The notes under the pieces are model-generated. The model ran no database searches and was not told where the DNA came from. It saw only the letters and a list, made by a program, of their open reading frames with translations. Of a stretch of 64,000 nucleotides of DNA, positions 26,033-33,600 are shown in pieces. Source of the DNA: TMP-7 sp038212445. Its GTDB lineage: Bacteria > Acidobacteriota > Terriglobia > Bryobacterales > Bryobacteraceae. The translations under genes and the position numbers were made by a program. The stretch is taken from the NCBI GenBank assembly GCA_038212445.1, contig JBBQUM010000001.1, positions 124,001 through 188,000 on the forward strand, in the 5' to 3' direction. Position 1 is the stretch's first letter. Every line of letters begins with the position of its first letter.

Positions 26033-27132
26033 TTGGTGAGCGGCCCAAGCCAGCCTTCGACGGGCAACCGCCCGGCCTGGGGACGATAGGGTAGCTGAAC
26101 GCGCGCGCCCGAACCCGCCGACGCATAGGCGGCGAAGAGAACCTCAAGCACTTTCCTTCCGTCATCGCCGGTGGCAGCCAAAGTCTCCTTGCCGCGTACG
26201 CAGCGCGCGAAATGACGCATTTCCTGAGGAAATCCGTAGTTCCAAAGCTCCTCGAACACCGGGTAGGTCCAGCCCTTGGTGGTCGGCGCCTTCTCGACGG
26301 CGTACCCGAAGCCGTACTCGCTATAAGTGGGGAGGGCGTTGCCCATATGCAGATTGGCGTAGGTCACGCCGCCTTCGCCGTGGACTTCGACCCGGTCGTC
26401 CATGCCGCCTCGCCGCGCCCAACTGGTCTCGACGATGCCGGTCGCTCCGTTTTCGAACTCCAACACGCATAAAGCATCGTCATCACCTTTTGTTTTGTCC
26501 CCGTGAACCTGTGTCGCGAGGTGGGCGTACACGCTGCGGACCTGAGGGCGCCCCAGAAACCACCAGCAGAAGGCGATGCCGTGACATCCCATGTCCATCA
26601 GGACGCCGCCTCCTGACTGAGAGACGTCCCAGAACCAGTCAGCGTGGGGTCCGAAGTGTTTCTCGCTTTGCTTCACCTGATAGACACGCCCGAAGGCGCC
26701 CTGGTCGGCCATTTCCTTTGCCTTGACGTATTTCGGTGTGAAGAAGAGTTCCTCGGCATAAGCGAGCAGTACGCCTTGGCGCCGGCAGGTGTCCAGCATC
26801 TCGTCGGCTTCATCGAGGGTCATGCAAAGCGGTTTTTCACAAACCGGATGCTTCCCCGCGCGAGCGATGTCGAGAGTCATCTGCGCATGCAGCCGGTTGG
26901 GCGCGGTGATGGTGACCATCTCGATGTCGGGTTCCGCAAGCATGTCCCGGTAGTCGCGAAACACCCGCGGGATACCGTAGCGCCGGGCCAAGTCCGCCGC
27001 GTGACCTTCACTCGGTGATGCCACCGCAACCACCTCGGCGTCCTCAGGGAGAATTTGGAACGACGCTGCATGGATGTCAGCCTCGAAACCCGAACCGATG
27101 ATACCGACCTTCACTTTTCCCGATGTTTTCAT
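26029..27132 (-). CDS. Gfo/Idh/MocA family oxidoreductase
   Basis: A 367-residue NAD(P)-dependent sugar oxidoreductase. The Rossmann start is KVGIIGSGFEADIHAASFQ, and the catalytic-loop motif CEKPLCMTLDEADEM lies about 95 residues in. The C-terminal domain has WDVSQSGGGVLMDMGCHGI, with the active-site Asp/His. I start at ATG 27132 (MKTSGKVKVGIIG); the longer open frame adds residues without family resemblance. It is first in a cluster with ROK and SIS proteins, and is divergent from trmO with 45 bp between the starts. It probably oxidises a sugar or inositol derivative. Confidence 0.92.
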   Translation of the reverse strand: MKTSGKVKVGIIGSGFEADIHAASFQILPEDAEVVAVASPSEGHAADLARRYGIPRVFRDYRDMLAEPDIEMVTITAPNRLHAQMTLDIARAGKHPVCEKPLCMTLDEADEMLDTCRRQGVLLAYAEELFFTPKYVKAKEMADQGAFGRVYQVKQSEKHFGPHADWFWDVSQSGGGVLMDMGCHGIAFCWWFLGRPQVRSVYAHLATQVHGDKTKGDDDALCVLEFENGATGIVETSWARRGGMDDRVEVHGEGGVTYANLHMGNALPTYSEYGFGYAVEKAPTTKGWTYPVFEELWNYGFPQEMRHFARCVRGKETLAATGDDGRKVLEVLFAAYASAGSGARVQLPYRPQAGRLPVEGWLGPLTK

Positions 27133-27177
27133 GCCGGGACTCATCTTATCGAAGTCGGTTCGGTGGACAATAGCCGT

Positions 27178-27627
27178 ATGCGGCCGATTGGATACGTCAG
27201 AAGTCAGTTCGCTGAGGCCAAGGACATACCGCAAGGCCTCGGAGCGAAACACGAAGAGGAAGGCCTACTCGAGATTCTGCCGGAATTCGAGGCCGGGTTA
27301 GTCGACATCGAGGGCTTTTCTCATCTCTACGTAATCTGGACGTTCGACCGGTCTGAGGGATTCACTCTTTCGGTGAAGCCACCCAGTGACGACCGGCCGC
27401 ATGGAGTATTCGCGACGCGGTCGCCTCGCCGTCCGAATCCGATCGCGCTGACGATTGTTGAGTTGCTTGGTCGTGACGGCCCAAGGCTGCGCGTCCGCGG
27501 TGTGGACATGCTGGAGGGGACGCCGATTTTGGACATCAAGCCCTATCTCACGAATGTGCCGGCGGAAAAACTGAAACGGGGATGGTTGGAAGAGGCCGAA
27601 ATCCGAGCGGCCGCTGGCAAGAGCTAG
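27178..27627 (+). CDS. trmO: tRNA m6t6A37 methyltransferase TrmO (TsaA/VirR-like)
   Basis: A 149-residue protein of the TrmO/UPF0066 family, which N6-methylates t6A37 in tRNA-Thr using S-adenosylmethionine. Motifs include IGYVRSQF, GFSHLYVIWTFD, GVFATRSPRRPNPIALT and GTPILDIKPY. I place the start at ATG 27178; the upstream open frame has no family match. A -10-like GACAAT ends 7 bases before this ATG. The C-terminal domain of the E. coli enzyme is absent, as in many short homologues. It is convergent with the next gene, overlapping by 4 bp. Confidence 0.92.
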   Translation: MRPIGYVRSQFAEAKDIPQGLGAKHEEEGLLEILPEFEAGLVDIEGFSHLYVIWTFDRSEGFTLSVKPPSDDRPHGVFATRSPRRPNPIALTIVELLGRDGPRLRVRGVDMLEGTPILDIKPYLTNVPAEKLKRGWLEEAEIRAAAGKS

Positions 27628-28286
27628 CGGGCGTCCTTCGGCTTGAAGTACTTTCGCTTCACGTCTGGCCAGAATTCCTTCAGCACCTGGGAAATCATAT
27701 CGGTGGCGAGCGACGTGTAGAGGCGTTGGGCGTTATCGGAGAAATGCCGCTCATCGCGGTAGTAGGCGTTGCCGATGCCTGCGGTAATGGCGTTGCCGAG
27801 GATCTCAGACGAGTTGAAGCGTGATCCTCCAGCGTCGGTCCGAACGACAAAGATCCGGGACACTGCGTAGCCGAGTCGCGCCTTGGTGGACCCTTGTCCG
27901 AGACGGAAGTACCGCGGATCTTCGTGTAGCAAGCTGGGTATTATGGATTCCGCCATCATGTTGCCGATTGCCTGGTCCGCGTAGCCCGTCGCCAGACGCT
28001 TTGAGTAGCCCTTGATTCCCTGGCCGAATGATGGATGAGAGTCCTCAAGCTGGTAGAGTCCGGCGAAAGCGGCCGAAAGAAAGTAGACGGGGTAATCAGT
28101 AGAGTCCTTGAAGCCGATGTAGAACTTCTCGCGCGCGGTCAGCGGATGATACGCTGCGCTGGCTTCGGCTGTGCGGTAATTCGGGAGAACGCCGTAGGCT
28201 CGTTTGTCCGAGGCGGCGGCTTCCGGATCGTTTTGAGCGGTCAGTAGGGCGACAGTCAGGGACGCGAGCACCAGGGTTCTGAACAT
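27624..28286 (-). CDS. Secreted hypothetical protein, acidobacterial type
   Basis: A 220-residue exported protein. A signal peptide of about 17 residues (MFRTLVLASLTVALLTA) precedes a region with YGVLPNYRT, then REKFYIGFKDSTDYPVY, ESIIPSLLHEDPRYFRLG and YYRDERHFSDN. These blocks are conserved in secreted hypotheticals of Acidobacteria as far as I recall, but no function is known to me. No catalytic motif is evident. It is convergent with trmO and sits downstream of recJ on the same strand, 56 bp away. Confidence 0.75.
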   Translation of the reverse strand: MFRTLVLASLTVALLTAQNDPEAAASDKRAYGVLPNYRTAEASAAYHPLTAREKFYIGFKDSTDYPVYFLSAAFAGLYQLEDSHPSFGQGIKGYSKRLATGYADQAIGNMMAESIIPSLLHEDPRYFRLGQGSTKARLGYAVSRIFVVRTDAGGSRFNSSEILGNAITAGIGNAYYRDERHFSDNAQRLYTSLATDMISQVLKEFWPDVKRKYFKPKDAR

Positions 28287-28342
28287 GCAGTATCTGATTG
28301 GATGGCGGCAGGGGTGCAGCGGGTTGCGAAGATTACGAAACG

Positions 28343-30133
28343 TTACACTGCCGGGTGGTGCCGCTTCAGATCTTTCAGGCTGAGAGCCCAGGGGGAATAT
28401 CCTCGAGCGGCGGAGTAGGGATCGTCTTCAACTTCAATCGCAACGTCGATCTTGTCGCCTGGCGCAAGGTCACGAAAGCTCAAGTCCCACGTCTTCACGC
28501 GGGCAAAGCGGCCGTTTTGCTTGAGCCGGAGGATCAGGCCCTTTTCGCCCAAGGCTTGTGGGGTGGCAGCGACTTCAACATTCCTGACCGCGAAACAAGG
28601 TGAGGGGTTGCCGAAGCCGAATGGTGCGAGGTTCAGGACTTCGGCGGCAGATTCGTCATTGAGTTCCGAGAACTGAATCTCACCGTCGAGGTCGATGGTG
28701 GGGCAGAGGTCGTCCGCAGTGAGGACCTTGGAGGCAAAGGCGTTGAAGCGTTCGCGGAACTCGGCCACGCGGGACACAGGCATCGTCAGTCCAGCGGCTT
28801 GACGGTGTCCGCCGAACTTCGTGAACAGGTCCGGCATGGACTCAAGCGCATCGAGAAGATGGAATGCGCGGATGCTGCGGCCTGAGCCCTGGGCGAAGTC
28901 GCCTTCTTCGCCGAGGATGAAAACGGGACGGTGGAAGCGTTCGACGATACGGCTGGCGACGATGCCGACCACGCCGCGATGCCATCCAGCGCCGGAGAAC
29001 ACGAGCGCGAAATGACTCGCGTCAATTTGCTTCTGTTCGTACTCGTCGAGCACCGTGCGAAGGATGGTGGCCTCAGCCTCCTGGCGTTCCTGATTCAACT
29101 TGTGAAGCTGATCAGCAAGGGCGCGGGCGCGCTCTGGATCTTCCGTGGTGAACAGGTCGATGACATCGTTAGCGGTGTCCATACGGCCGGCGGCGTTGAT
29201 GCGCGGCGCGATGCGGAAGGCGACCTGACCGGCTGATGGGTGGCCGCCTTCGGTGAGTCCGGCGACGTCGAGAAGGGCGCGGAGTCCGGCATTCTTAACG
29301 TTCTTGAGTCCTGCGAGGCCGCGTTTGACGATGATGCGGTTTTCGCCGGTGAGCGGCACCACATCGGCCACCGTCGCGATGGCGACGAGCTTCAGGAATG
29401 AGTCGAGCATGCGACGAATGCGATCGGAGGGCCATTCGAGCGTGAGAAAGAGTGCGTGGATAAGCTTAAACGCCACGCCTGCTCCACAGAGGTTCTTTTC
29501 GGGGTAGGAGCAATCGAGGCGGTTGGGGTTGATGACGGCGAGCGCGGGCGGCAGTTCGGCTTCAGGCAGGTGATGGTCAGTGACGATGACGTCGATGCCG
29601 AGCGATGACGCGTGCGCCACCACCTCGCCGGCGCGGATGCCGGTATCGACGCTGACGATCAGGCGGACGCCGGCCACGGCTGCTGCGTCGACGACGTCGG
29701 AACGCATACCGTAGCCATCCTTCAGCCGGTTGGGAATGTGGAACGACGCCTGACCGCCGGCGATTTCGATCGCCTTCTTGAGAATGACTACGGAACTGGT
29801 TCCATCAACGTCGTAGTCGCCATAGAGGAGTACTGGTTCCTTATCGCGAACTGCTTTGGCCAGGCGGTTGGCGGCGTCGCGCATGCCGGCAAGCAGGAAG
29901 GGGTGATGCAGATTCTCGATCGGCGCATCAAGGAATGCCTTGGCCTGGGCGGGAGATCGATACCCGCGATTCCACAAGACTGTGGCCGCAGGCGTATGAA
30001 CTTTGAGTTTGGCGGCGAAGTCGCGAATTTCGGGTGCTTCAGGCGGCAGGTTCCAGCGCCGCGGAAGGCGGGCCGGCTCAATTCTTGGAGAAGTAGCCAC
30101 CAATGGGTCCTTCGTCGGGATCCTCTTCGTCAT
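28343..30133 (-). CDS. recJ: Single-stranded-DNA exonuclease RecJ
   Basis: A 596-residue 5'-3' exonuclease used in recombination and mismatch repair. It shows the DHH phosphoesterase motifs: LLYGDYDVDGTSS (about 103-115), VSVDTGI, VTDHHLPEAELP and INPNR. APRINAAGRMDTA marks the core end. The DHHA1 and OB parts follow (SGRSIRAFHLLDAL, then KFGGHRQAAGLTM). The ATG at 30133 lies 56 bp inside the upstream gene, so coupling is likely. Length is normal for RecJ. Confidence 0.96.
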   Translation of the reverse strand: MTKRIPTKDPLVATSPRIEPARLPRRWNLPPEAPEIRDFAAKLKVHTPAATVLWNRGYRSPAQAKAFLDAPIENLHHPFLLAGMRDAANRLAKAVRDKEPVLLYGDYDVDGTSSVVILKKAIEIAGGQASFHIPNRLKDGYGMRSDVVDAAAVAGVRLIVSVDTGIRAGEVVAHASSLGIDVIVTDHHLPEAELPPALAVINPNRLDCSYPEKNLCGAGVAFKLIHALFLTLEWPSDRIRRMLDSFLKLVAIATVADVVPLTGENRIIVKRGLAGLKNVKNAGLRALLDVAGLTEGGHPSAGQVAFRIAPRINAAGRMDTANDVIDLFTTEDPERARALADQLHKLNQERQEAEATILRTVLDEYEQKQIDASHFALVFSGAGWHRGVVGIVASRIVERFHRPVFILGEEGDFAQGSGRSIRAFHLLDALESMPDLFTKFGGHRQAAGLTMPVSRVAEFRERFNAFASKVLTADDLCPTIDLDGEIQFSELNDESAAEVLNLAPFGFGNPSPCFAVRNVEVAATPQALGEKGLILRLKQNGRFARVKTWDLSFRDLAPGDKIDVAIEVEDDPYSAARGYSPWALSLKDLKRHHPAV

Positions 30134-30572
30134 CGGGCAGTGAAGAGTCGATTTCGTCGAGGAGGTCGGAGAACTCGTTGTACCAATCTGTGCGGAGTTC
30201 GAAGATATAGGCGCGCTGGCCCATGTCGAAGGAGAGTTCGATGGCGCAGGTGAAGCCGTCGTAGGCGCGGAGCTCTTTCAAGCGCCGTTCTGTCATGCGG
30301 CGCTCGTCGGGCAACATGTCCGACTCCTCCAGTTCCTGGATTGCGTTGTCGACGAAACCGGCCGAGAATTCACGGCTGTAGAGGACGATGATTCGCGCAC
30401 CGGAGGCCTCGGCAGCTTTGAGGAACATGGTGTAATCCGGGTGCCGGCCGGTGTCCCACATCACCATTGGCAGCGCGTCGAGACTGCGCGAGAAGCCATG
30501 GTAGACGATGAGATTGTGCTGGTCCAGGTACTCCTGAATCTCGGTCTTCAAAACGTCGAGGTTTTGTTTCAT
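30078..30572 (-). CDS. Conserved protein of unknown function between BMC enzyme and recJ
   Basis: A 164-residue acidic protein without signal or membrane segment. It contains LIVYHGFSRSLDALPMVMWD, ARIIVLYSREFSAGFVD, RRMTERRLKELRAYDGFT, and an acidic tail (SLPDDEEDPDEGP). I do not recognise a family. Its ATG overlaps the stop of the microcompartment aldehyde dehydrogenase by 3 bp, and its 3' end overlaps recJ. It is therefore in the same transcript and may belong to either system. The FELRTDWYNEFSDLLDEIDS segment suggests a globular fold. Confidence 0.8.
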   Translation of the reverse strand: MKQNLDVLKTEIQEYLDQHNLIVYHGFSRSLDALPMVMWDTGRHPDYTMFLKAAEASGARIIVLYSREFSAGFVDNAIQELEESDMLPDERRMTERRLKELRAYDGFTCAIELSFDMGQRAYIFELRTDWYNEFSDLLDEIDSSLPDDEEDPDEGPIGGYFSKN

Positions 30573-32395
30573 TAGCGATTCGCCAGGACTAGCGTGTCAT
30601 GCGGTGCTGCCATATCGCGGGCCGAGGGTGTCACGATCGTACGCGGTCCGATGTAGATCTTCTGATTTTGACGCACGGCGGTACGAACGTCGTCTTCGCA
30701 GACAAAGTCGACGATGGTGATTTTAGGAGCTGGGGGCTGAGGCGCAGGCGCAGGTGCTGCTTCAGCGGGTTGCGACTTACCGGAACAGGCGGAGACGCCA
30801 CAGGAGCCGCAGGAGCAAGAAGGTCCGCCGGGTGCGGGTGGAGGCGTGGAGGACTTCTTGGCCAGGAAACGGTCGACGATCGAGGTTACGGAATTTTCCG
30901 GGGCAGCCGGTGTTGAGGATGTGACGCCACGGCTGGCGAGGTAGCGCTCGACAGCGGAGACGAGTTGAGTTCGGTCGACTTTCATGGGAGTGGATGTTGA
31001 CTGGGAAACCTGCTGCACGGGCTTGTTGGGAAACGCCTGTTCGACGGTGCGGGCGACGTAAGCGAGGCGCTTAATGTTGATCAGGTGCTGAGGGCCGACG
31101 TTGTCGCTGGTGATATTGCCCGCCACGGCGCCGCAGCCGAGCGTCATGGCCGGGAAGACGTTGGTAGTGATGCCGGTGGAGCCTTGCGGCGCGGGCGTAT
31201 TTACGAGGACGCGGTACGACGGCATTCGGAGCGCGTACTGGCGGATGCGCGCGTCGTCTTTGGCGTGAATCACCGACGTATGGCCGAGTCCGCCGAAGCG
31301 AAGAATAGCTTCACAGGCGTCGACGGCGGCAGCGAAGCTGTTGACGAACAGTAACGACAGAACCGGCGACAGCTTTTCGGCCGACAGCGGATGTTCCTTG
31401 CCGACTCCTTGCATTTCGACAACGATGATGGACGTGTCGGCGGGCACTTCGAACCCGGCCATTTTCGCGATTTTCGTGGGCGCCTGGCCTACGCAGTCGG
31501 GGTTGATGGAGAAGTTCTTGCCGATCAGGATTTTTTCGAGGGCCTTGGTTTGATCGGGCGTGCACAGGTAGGCCTTGCGCGCTTTGAGTTCGGCGATAAC
31601 GCGGTGGCGGATGCTGTGCTCAGCGACGATGGCCTGTTCGCTGGAGCAGACGGTCCCGTAATCGAACGACTTCCCTTCGACAACCTTGGCAACGGCTTCG
31701 GCGATATCGGCGGAGGTGTCGACGAGCACAGGGACGTTGCCGGGCCCGACGCCATAGGCCGGTTTGCCGCTCGAGTAGGCAGCACGAACGATGCCAGCGC
31801 CGCCGGTGGACAGAATGATGCCGGTCCGCTTATGGCGCATTAACTCGTTGGTGGCTTCCATGGACGAGTTATTGATGCACTGGATGATGCCTTCAGGAGC
31901 GCCGGCTTCGACAGCAGCGTTGTAGAGCAGGGCAGCGGTCTCGCAGGTGCATCGCTTGGCGCGCGGGTGCGGGCTGAGAACGATGGCGTTGCCCGCCTTA
32001 AGCGAAATAATGCTTTTGTAGATGGCGGTGGAGGTGGGATTGGTTGTGGGTAATACGGCGGCGACGACACCCATAGGCACGCCGATCTCAACGATATTCT
32101 TCTCGGGGATCTCGCGCAGGATGCCGACCGTCTTCATGCCGCGGATGGTGCGGGGCAGCAGATCAGCGTTCAGCAGATTTTTGGAAATCTTATCCTTGAC
32201 GTTGCCGTAGCCGGTCTCTTCGACGGCCATGATGGCAAGGCGTTCAGCATTGGCACACGCGACTTCGGCCATCCGTTCTACGATGGCGTCGACCTGCTCC
32301 TGAGTGTAGACGCGGTATTTGAGCCACGCCTGCCAGGCAGCTTCGACCTTGGCGCGTACCTCCTGAATGGAGATGAGGTCCTGATCCTGAAGCAT
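30572..32395 (-). CDS. CoA-acylating aldehyde dehydrogenase of microcompartment type, with extended tail
   Basis: A 607-residue enzyme converting an aldehyde, CoA and NAD to acyl-CoA. Residues 1-455 are the EutE/AdhE-type catalytic domain, with VLPTTNPTST, GGAGIVRAAY and the nucleophile C250 (YGTVCSSEQ). The remaining 150 residues are unusual: two amphipathic helices (475-490, VSAVERYLASRG; 501-514, VTSIVDRFLAKK) like encapsulation peptides, then Pro-rich linkers, four Cys (C527, C529, C532, C537), and a 50-residue module (559-607) with IVTPSARDMA as seen in other BMC proteins. It follows a BMC-H gene by 43 bp. The substrate aldehyde is unknown. Confidence 0.9.
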   Translation of the reverse strand: MLQDQDLISIQEVRAKVEAAWQAWLKYRVYTQEQVDAIVERMAEVACANAERLAIMAVEETGYGNVKDKISKNLLNADLLPRTIRGMKTVGILREIPEKNIVEIGVPMGVVAAVLPTTNPTSTAIYKSIISLKAGNAIVLSPHPRAKRCTCETAALLYNAAVEAGAPEGIIQCINNSSMEATNELMRHKRTGIILSTGGAGIVRAAYSSGKPAYGVGPGNVPVLVDTSADIAEAVAKVVEGKSFDYGTVCSSEQAIVAEHSIRHRVIAELKARKAYLCTPDQTKALEKILIGKNFSINPDCVGQAPTKIAKMAGFEVPADTSIIVVEMQGVGKEHPLSAEKLSPVLSLLFVNSFAAAVDACEAILRFGGLGHTSVIHAKDDARIRQYALRMPSYRVLVNTPAPQGSTGITTNVFPAMTLGCGAVAGNITSDNVGPQHLINIKRLAYVARTVEQAFPNKPVQQVSQSTSTPMKVDRTQLVSAVERYLASRGVTSSTPAAPENSVTSIVDRFLAKKSSTPPPAPGGPSCSCGSCGVSACSGKSQPAEAAPAPAPQPPAPKITIVDFVCEDDVRTAVRQNQKIYIGPRTIVTPSARDMAAPHDTLVLANR

Positions 32396-32438
32396 TGGGC
32401 AATGGGGCGATTAGCGCCCCGCCTCCGTCCGAGGGGAC

Positions 32439-32726
32439 TTACTTTTCGCCGCGCTTGTTGGCGCCGGGAAGGATCTTTTCGACTTCGTCGTGCGGGTTGG
32501 GGATCACGTGCACGGAGACCAGTTCTCCCACGCGACGTGCAGCCGCGGCACCAGCGTCGGTGGCGGCCTTCACGGCACCAACGTCGCCACGAACCGTGAC
32601 GGTGACATAGCCGGCGCCGATGTACTCTTTACCGGTGAGCGTGACGTTGGCGGTTTTCACCATCGCGTCTGCCGCTTCGATAGCGCCGACCAGCCCCTTG
32701 GTCTCGACCATACCGAGGGCTTCCAT
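32439..32726 (-). CDS. BMC-H hexameric microcompartment shell protein
   Basis: A 95-residue single-domain BMC (PF00936-type) shell protein. The start MEALGMVETKGLVGAIEAAD is canonical. YVTVTVRGDVGAVKAATDAGA covers the central strand and helix with the pore region, and ELVSVHVIPNPHDEVEKIL is the C-terminal helix. A strong Shine-Dalgarno AGGAGG lies 8 bp before the ATG. It is the only shell gene in the window; no BMC-P pentamer or BMC-T gene flanks it. It would form flat hexamer layers and, by context, enclose or bind the aldehyde dehydrogenase encoded 43 bp downstream. Confidence 0.96.
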   Translation of the reverse strand: MEALGMVETKGLVGAIEAADAMVKTANVTLTGKEYIGAGYVTVTVRGDVGAVKAATDAGAAAARRVGELVSVHVIPNPHDEVEKILPGANKRGEK

Positions 32727-32839
32727 ATACAGGCCTCCTAGTGAAACTAGACTGAATTACAAAGCTATCACAGTAGGTGATGGAGGGGGAGGAAATTTGG
32801 GGTGGGAGGTGGATATCGGGGAGGACAAAGCGCTCGCCG

Positions 32840-32863
32840 CTTTACTTTTGCTAAAATGTAAAG
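32840..32863 (+). promoter_or_regulatory. Palindromic operator overlapping the vapB -10
   Basis: CTTTAC (32840-32845) and GTAAAG (32858-32863) are inverted repeats; the 24-bp site matches its own complement at 9 of 12 positions per half. TAAAAT (32852-32857), a -10-like element, lies within it and the vapB ATG follows 2 bp after. This is the position expected for autorepression by the AbrB-fold antitoxin. Confidence 0.6.
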
Positions 32864-32865
32864 CG

Positions 32866-33087
32866 ATGGCTGAAGTAACGCTTTCCGTTAAGAATCAGGT
32901 TGTCATCCCGCTCGAGGTGAGAACAGCGCTCGGCCTTAAGCCTGGCGACAAACTGCTTTTTGTGATTCGAGCGGGACGTGTAATTGCGGTGGAGAAGCCT
33001 GTGGCTCACCATGCTACGCTTCGAGGCCTCAGCAAAGAAGCGTATCCGACCGGCTATCTCCAGAAAGAACGCAAGAGTTGGGAGTAG
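32866..33087 (+). CDS. vapB: AbrB-fold (VapB) antitoxin
   Basis: A 73-residue antitoxin with the SpoVT-AbrB domain in residues 1-45 (MAEVTLSVKNQVVIPLEVR, then LGLKPGDKLLFVIR) and a C-terminal tail of about 25 residues (LRGLSKEAYPTGYLQ) that would occlude the toxin. Starting at ATG 32866 gives the normal AbrB N-terminus; the longer open frame runs through the promoter. It overlaps the PIN toxin gene by 10 bp. Unlike the locus at 9.9-10.6 kb, both partners here are intact. Confidence 0.9.
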   Translation: MAEVTLSVKNQVVIPLEVRTALGLKPGDKLLFVIRAGRVIAVEKPVAHHATLRGLSKEAYPTGYLQKERKSWE

Positions 33088-33530
33088 GTGGCCTACGCGC
33101 ATTTCTGCGTCGTCACCACCGCATCGCGTTGGATACCAGCGTGTTCATCTACCAGATAGAAGCGAACGACCGCTATGTTGCGGCTACGGACCTTGTTTTT
33201 GCCTGGTTGGAACAGGACGGGAACACGGCTGTCACGTCAACCATAACGATGACTGAATTGCTTGTTCAGCCATACCGGGACTCAGACGAGCATCTCGTCG
33301 ACAGATTCTATGCGCTGTTGACGACTATTCCAAACTTACTTTGGGTGGCGCCGGATCTCGAAGTGGCCGACAAAGCGGCACGAATTCGCGCCGCGCACAG
33401 GCTGCGTACACCTGATTCAATTCAGGCGGCGACAGCGCTGGCCGCTGGAGCGACCGGCCTGGTGACGAACGACCCCGTGTTCAGGCGAGTAGCGTCATTC
33501 GAGACGCTGGTGCTTGACGAGGTTCTCTAA
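33078..33530 (+). CDS. vapC: PIN-domain RNase toxin (VapC)
   Basis: A 150-residue toxin with the four PIN acids visible: ALDTSVFIYQIE (first Asp), TITMTELLVQP (Glu), RTPDSIQAATAL (Asp of the LxxxDA-like block) and TNDPVFRR (Asp). Such toxins cut tRNA or rRNA when the antitoxin is degraded. The start is TTG 33078 as the only in-frame initiator before the first Asp, overlapping vapB by 10 bp. Start choice is uncertain by a few codons. Confidence 0.9.
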   Translation: MGVGGLRAFLRRHHRIALDTSVFIYQIEANDRYVAATDLVFAWLEQDGNTAVTSTITMTELLVQPYRDSDEHLVDRFYALLTTIPNLLWVAPDLEVADKAARIRAAHRLRTPDSIQAATALAAGATGLVTNDPVFRRVASFETLVLDEVL

Positions 33531-33600
33531 GTCCGTCGTACTTCATTCCGTCGCCGCTCTTCATTTCTCTGGAAAGGGAGAGATAAACTTGGGATTTCCC

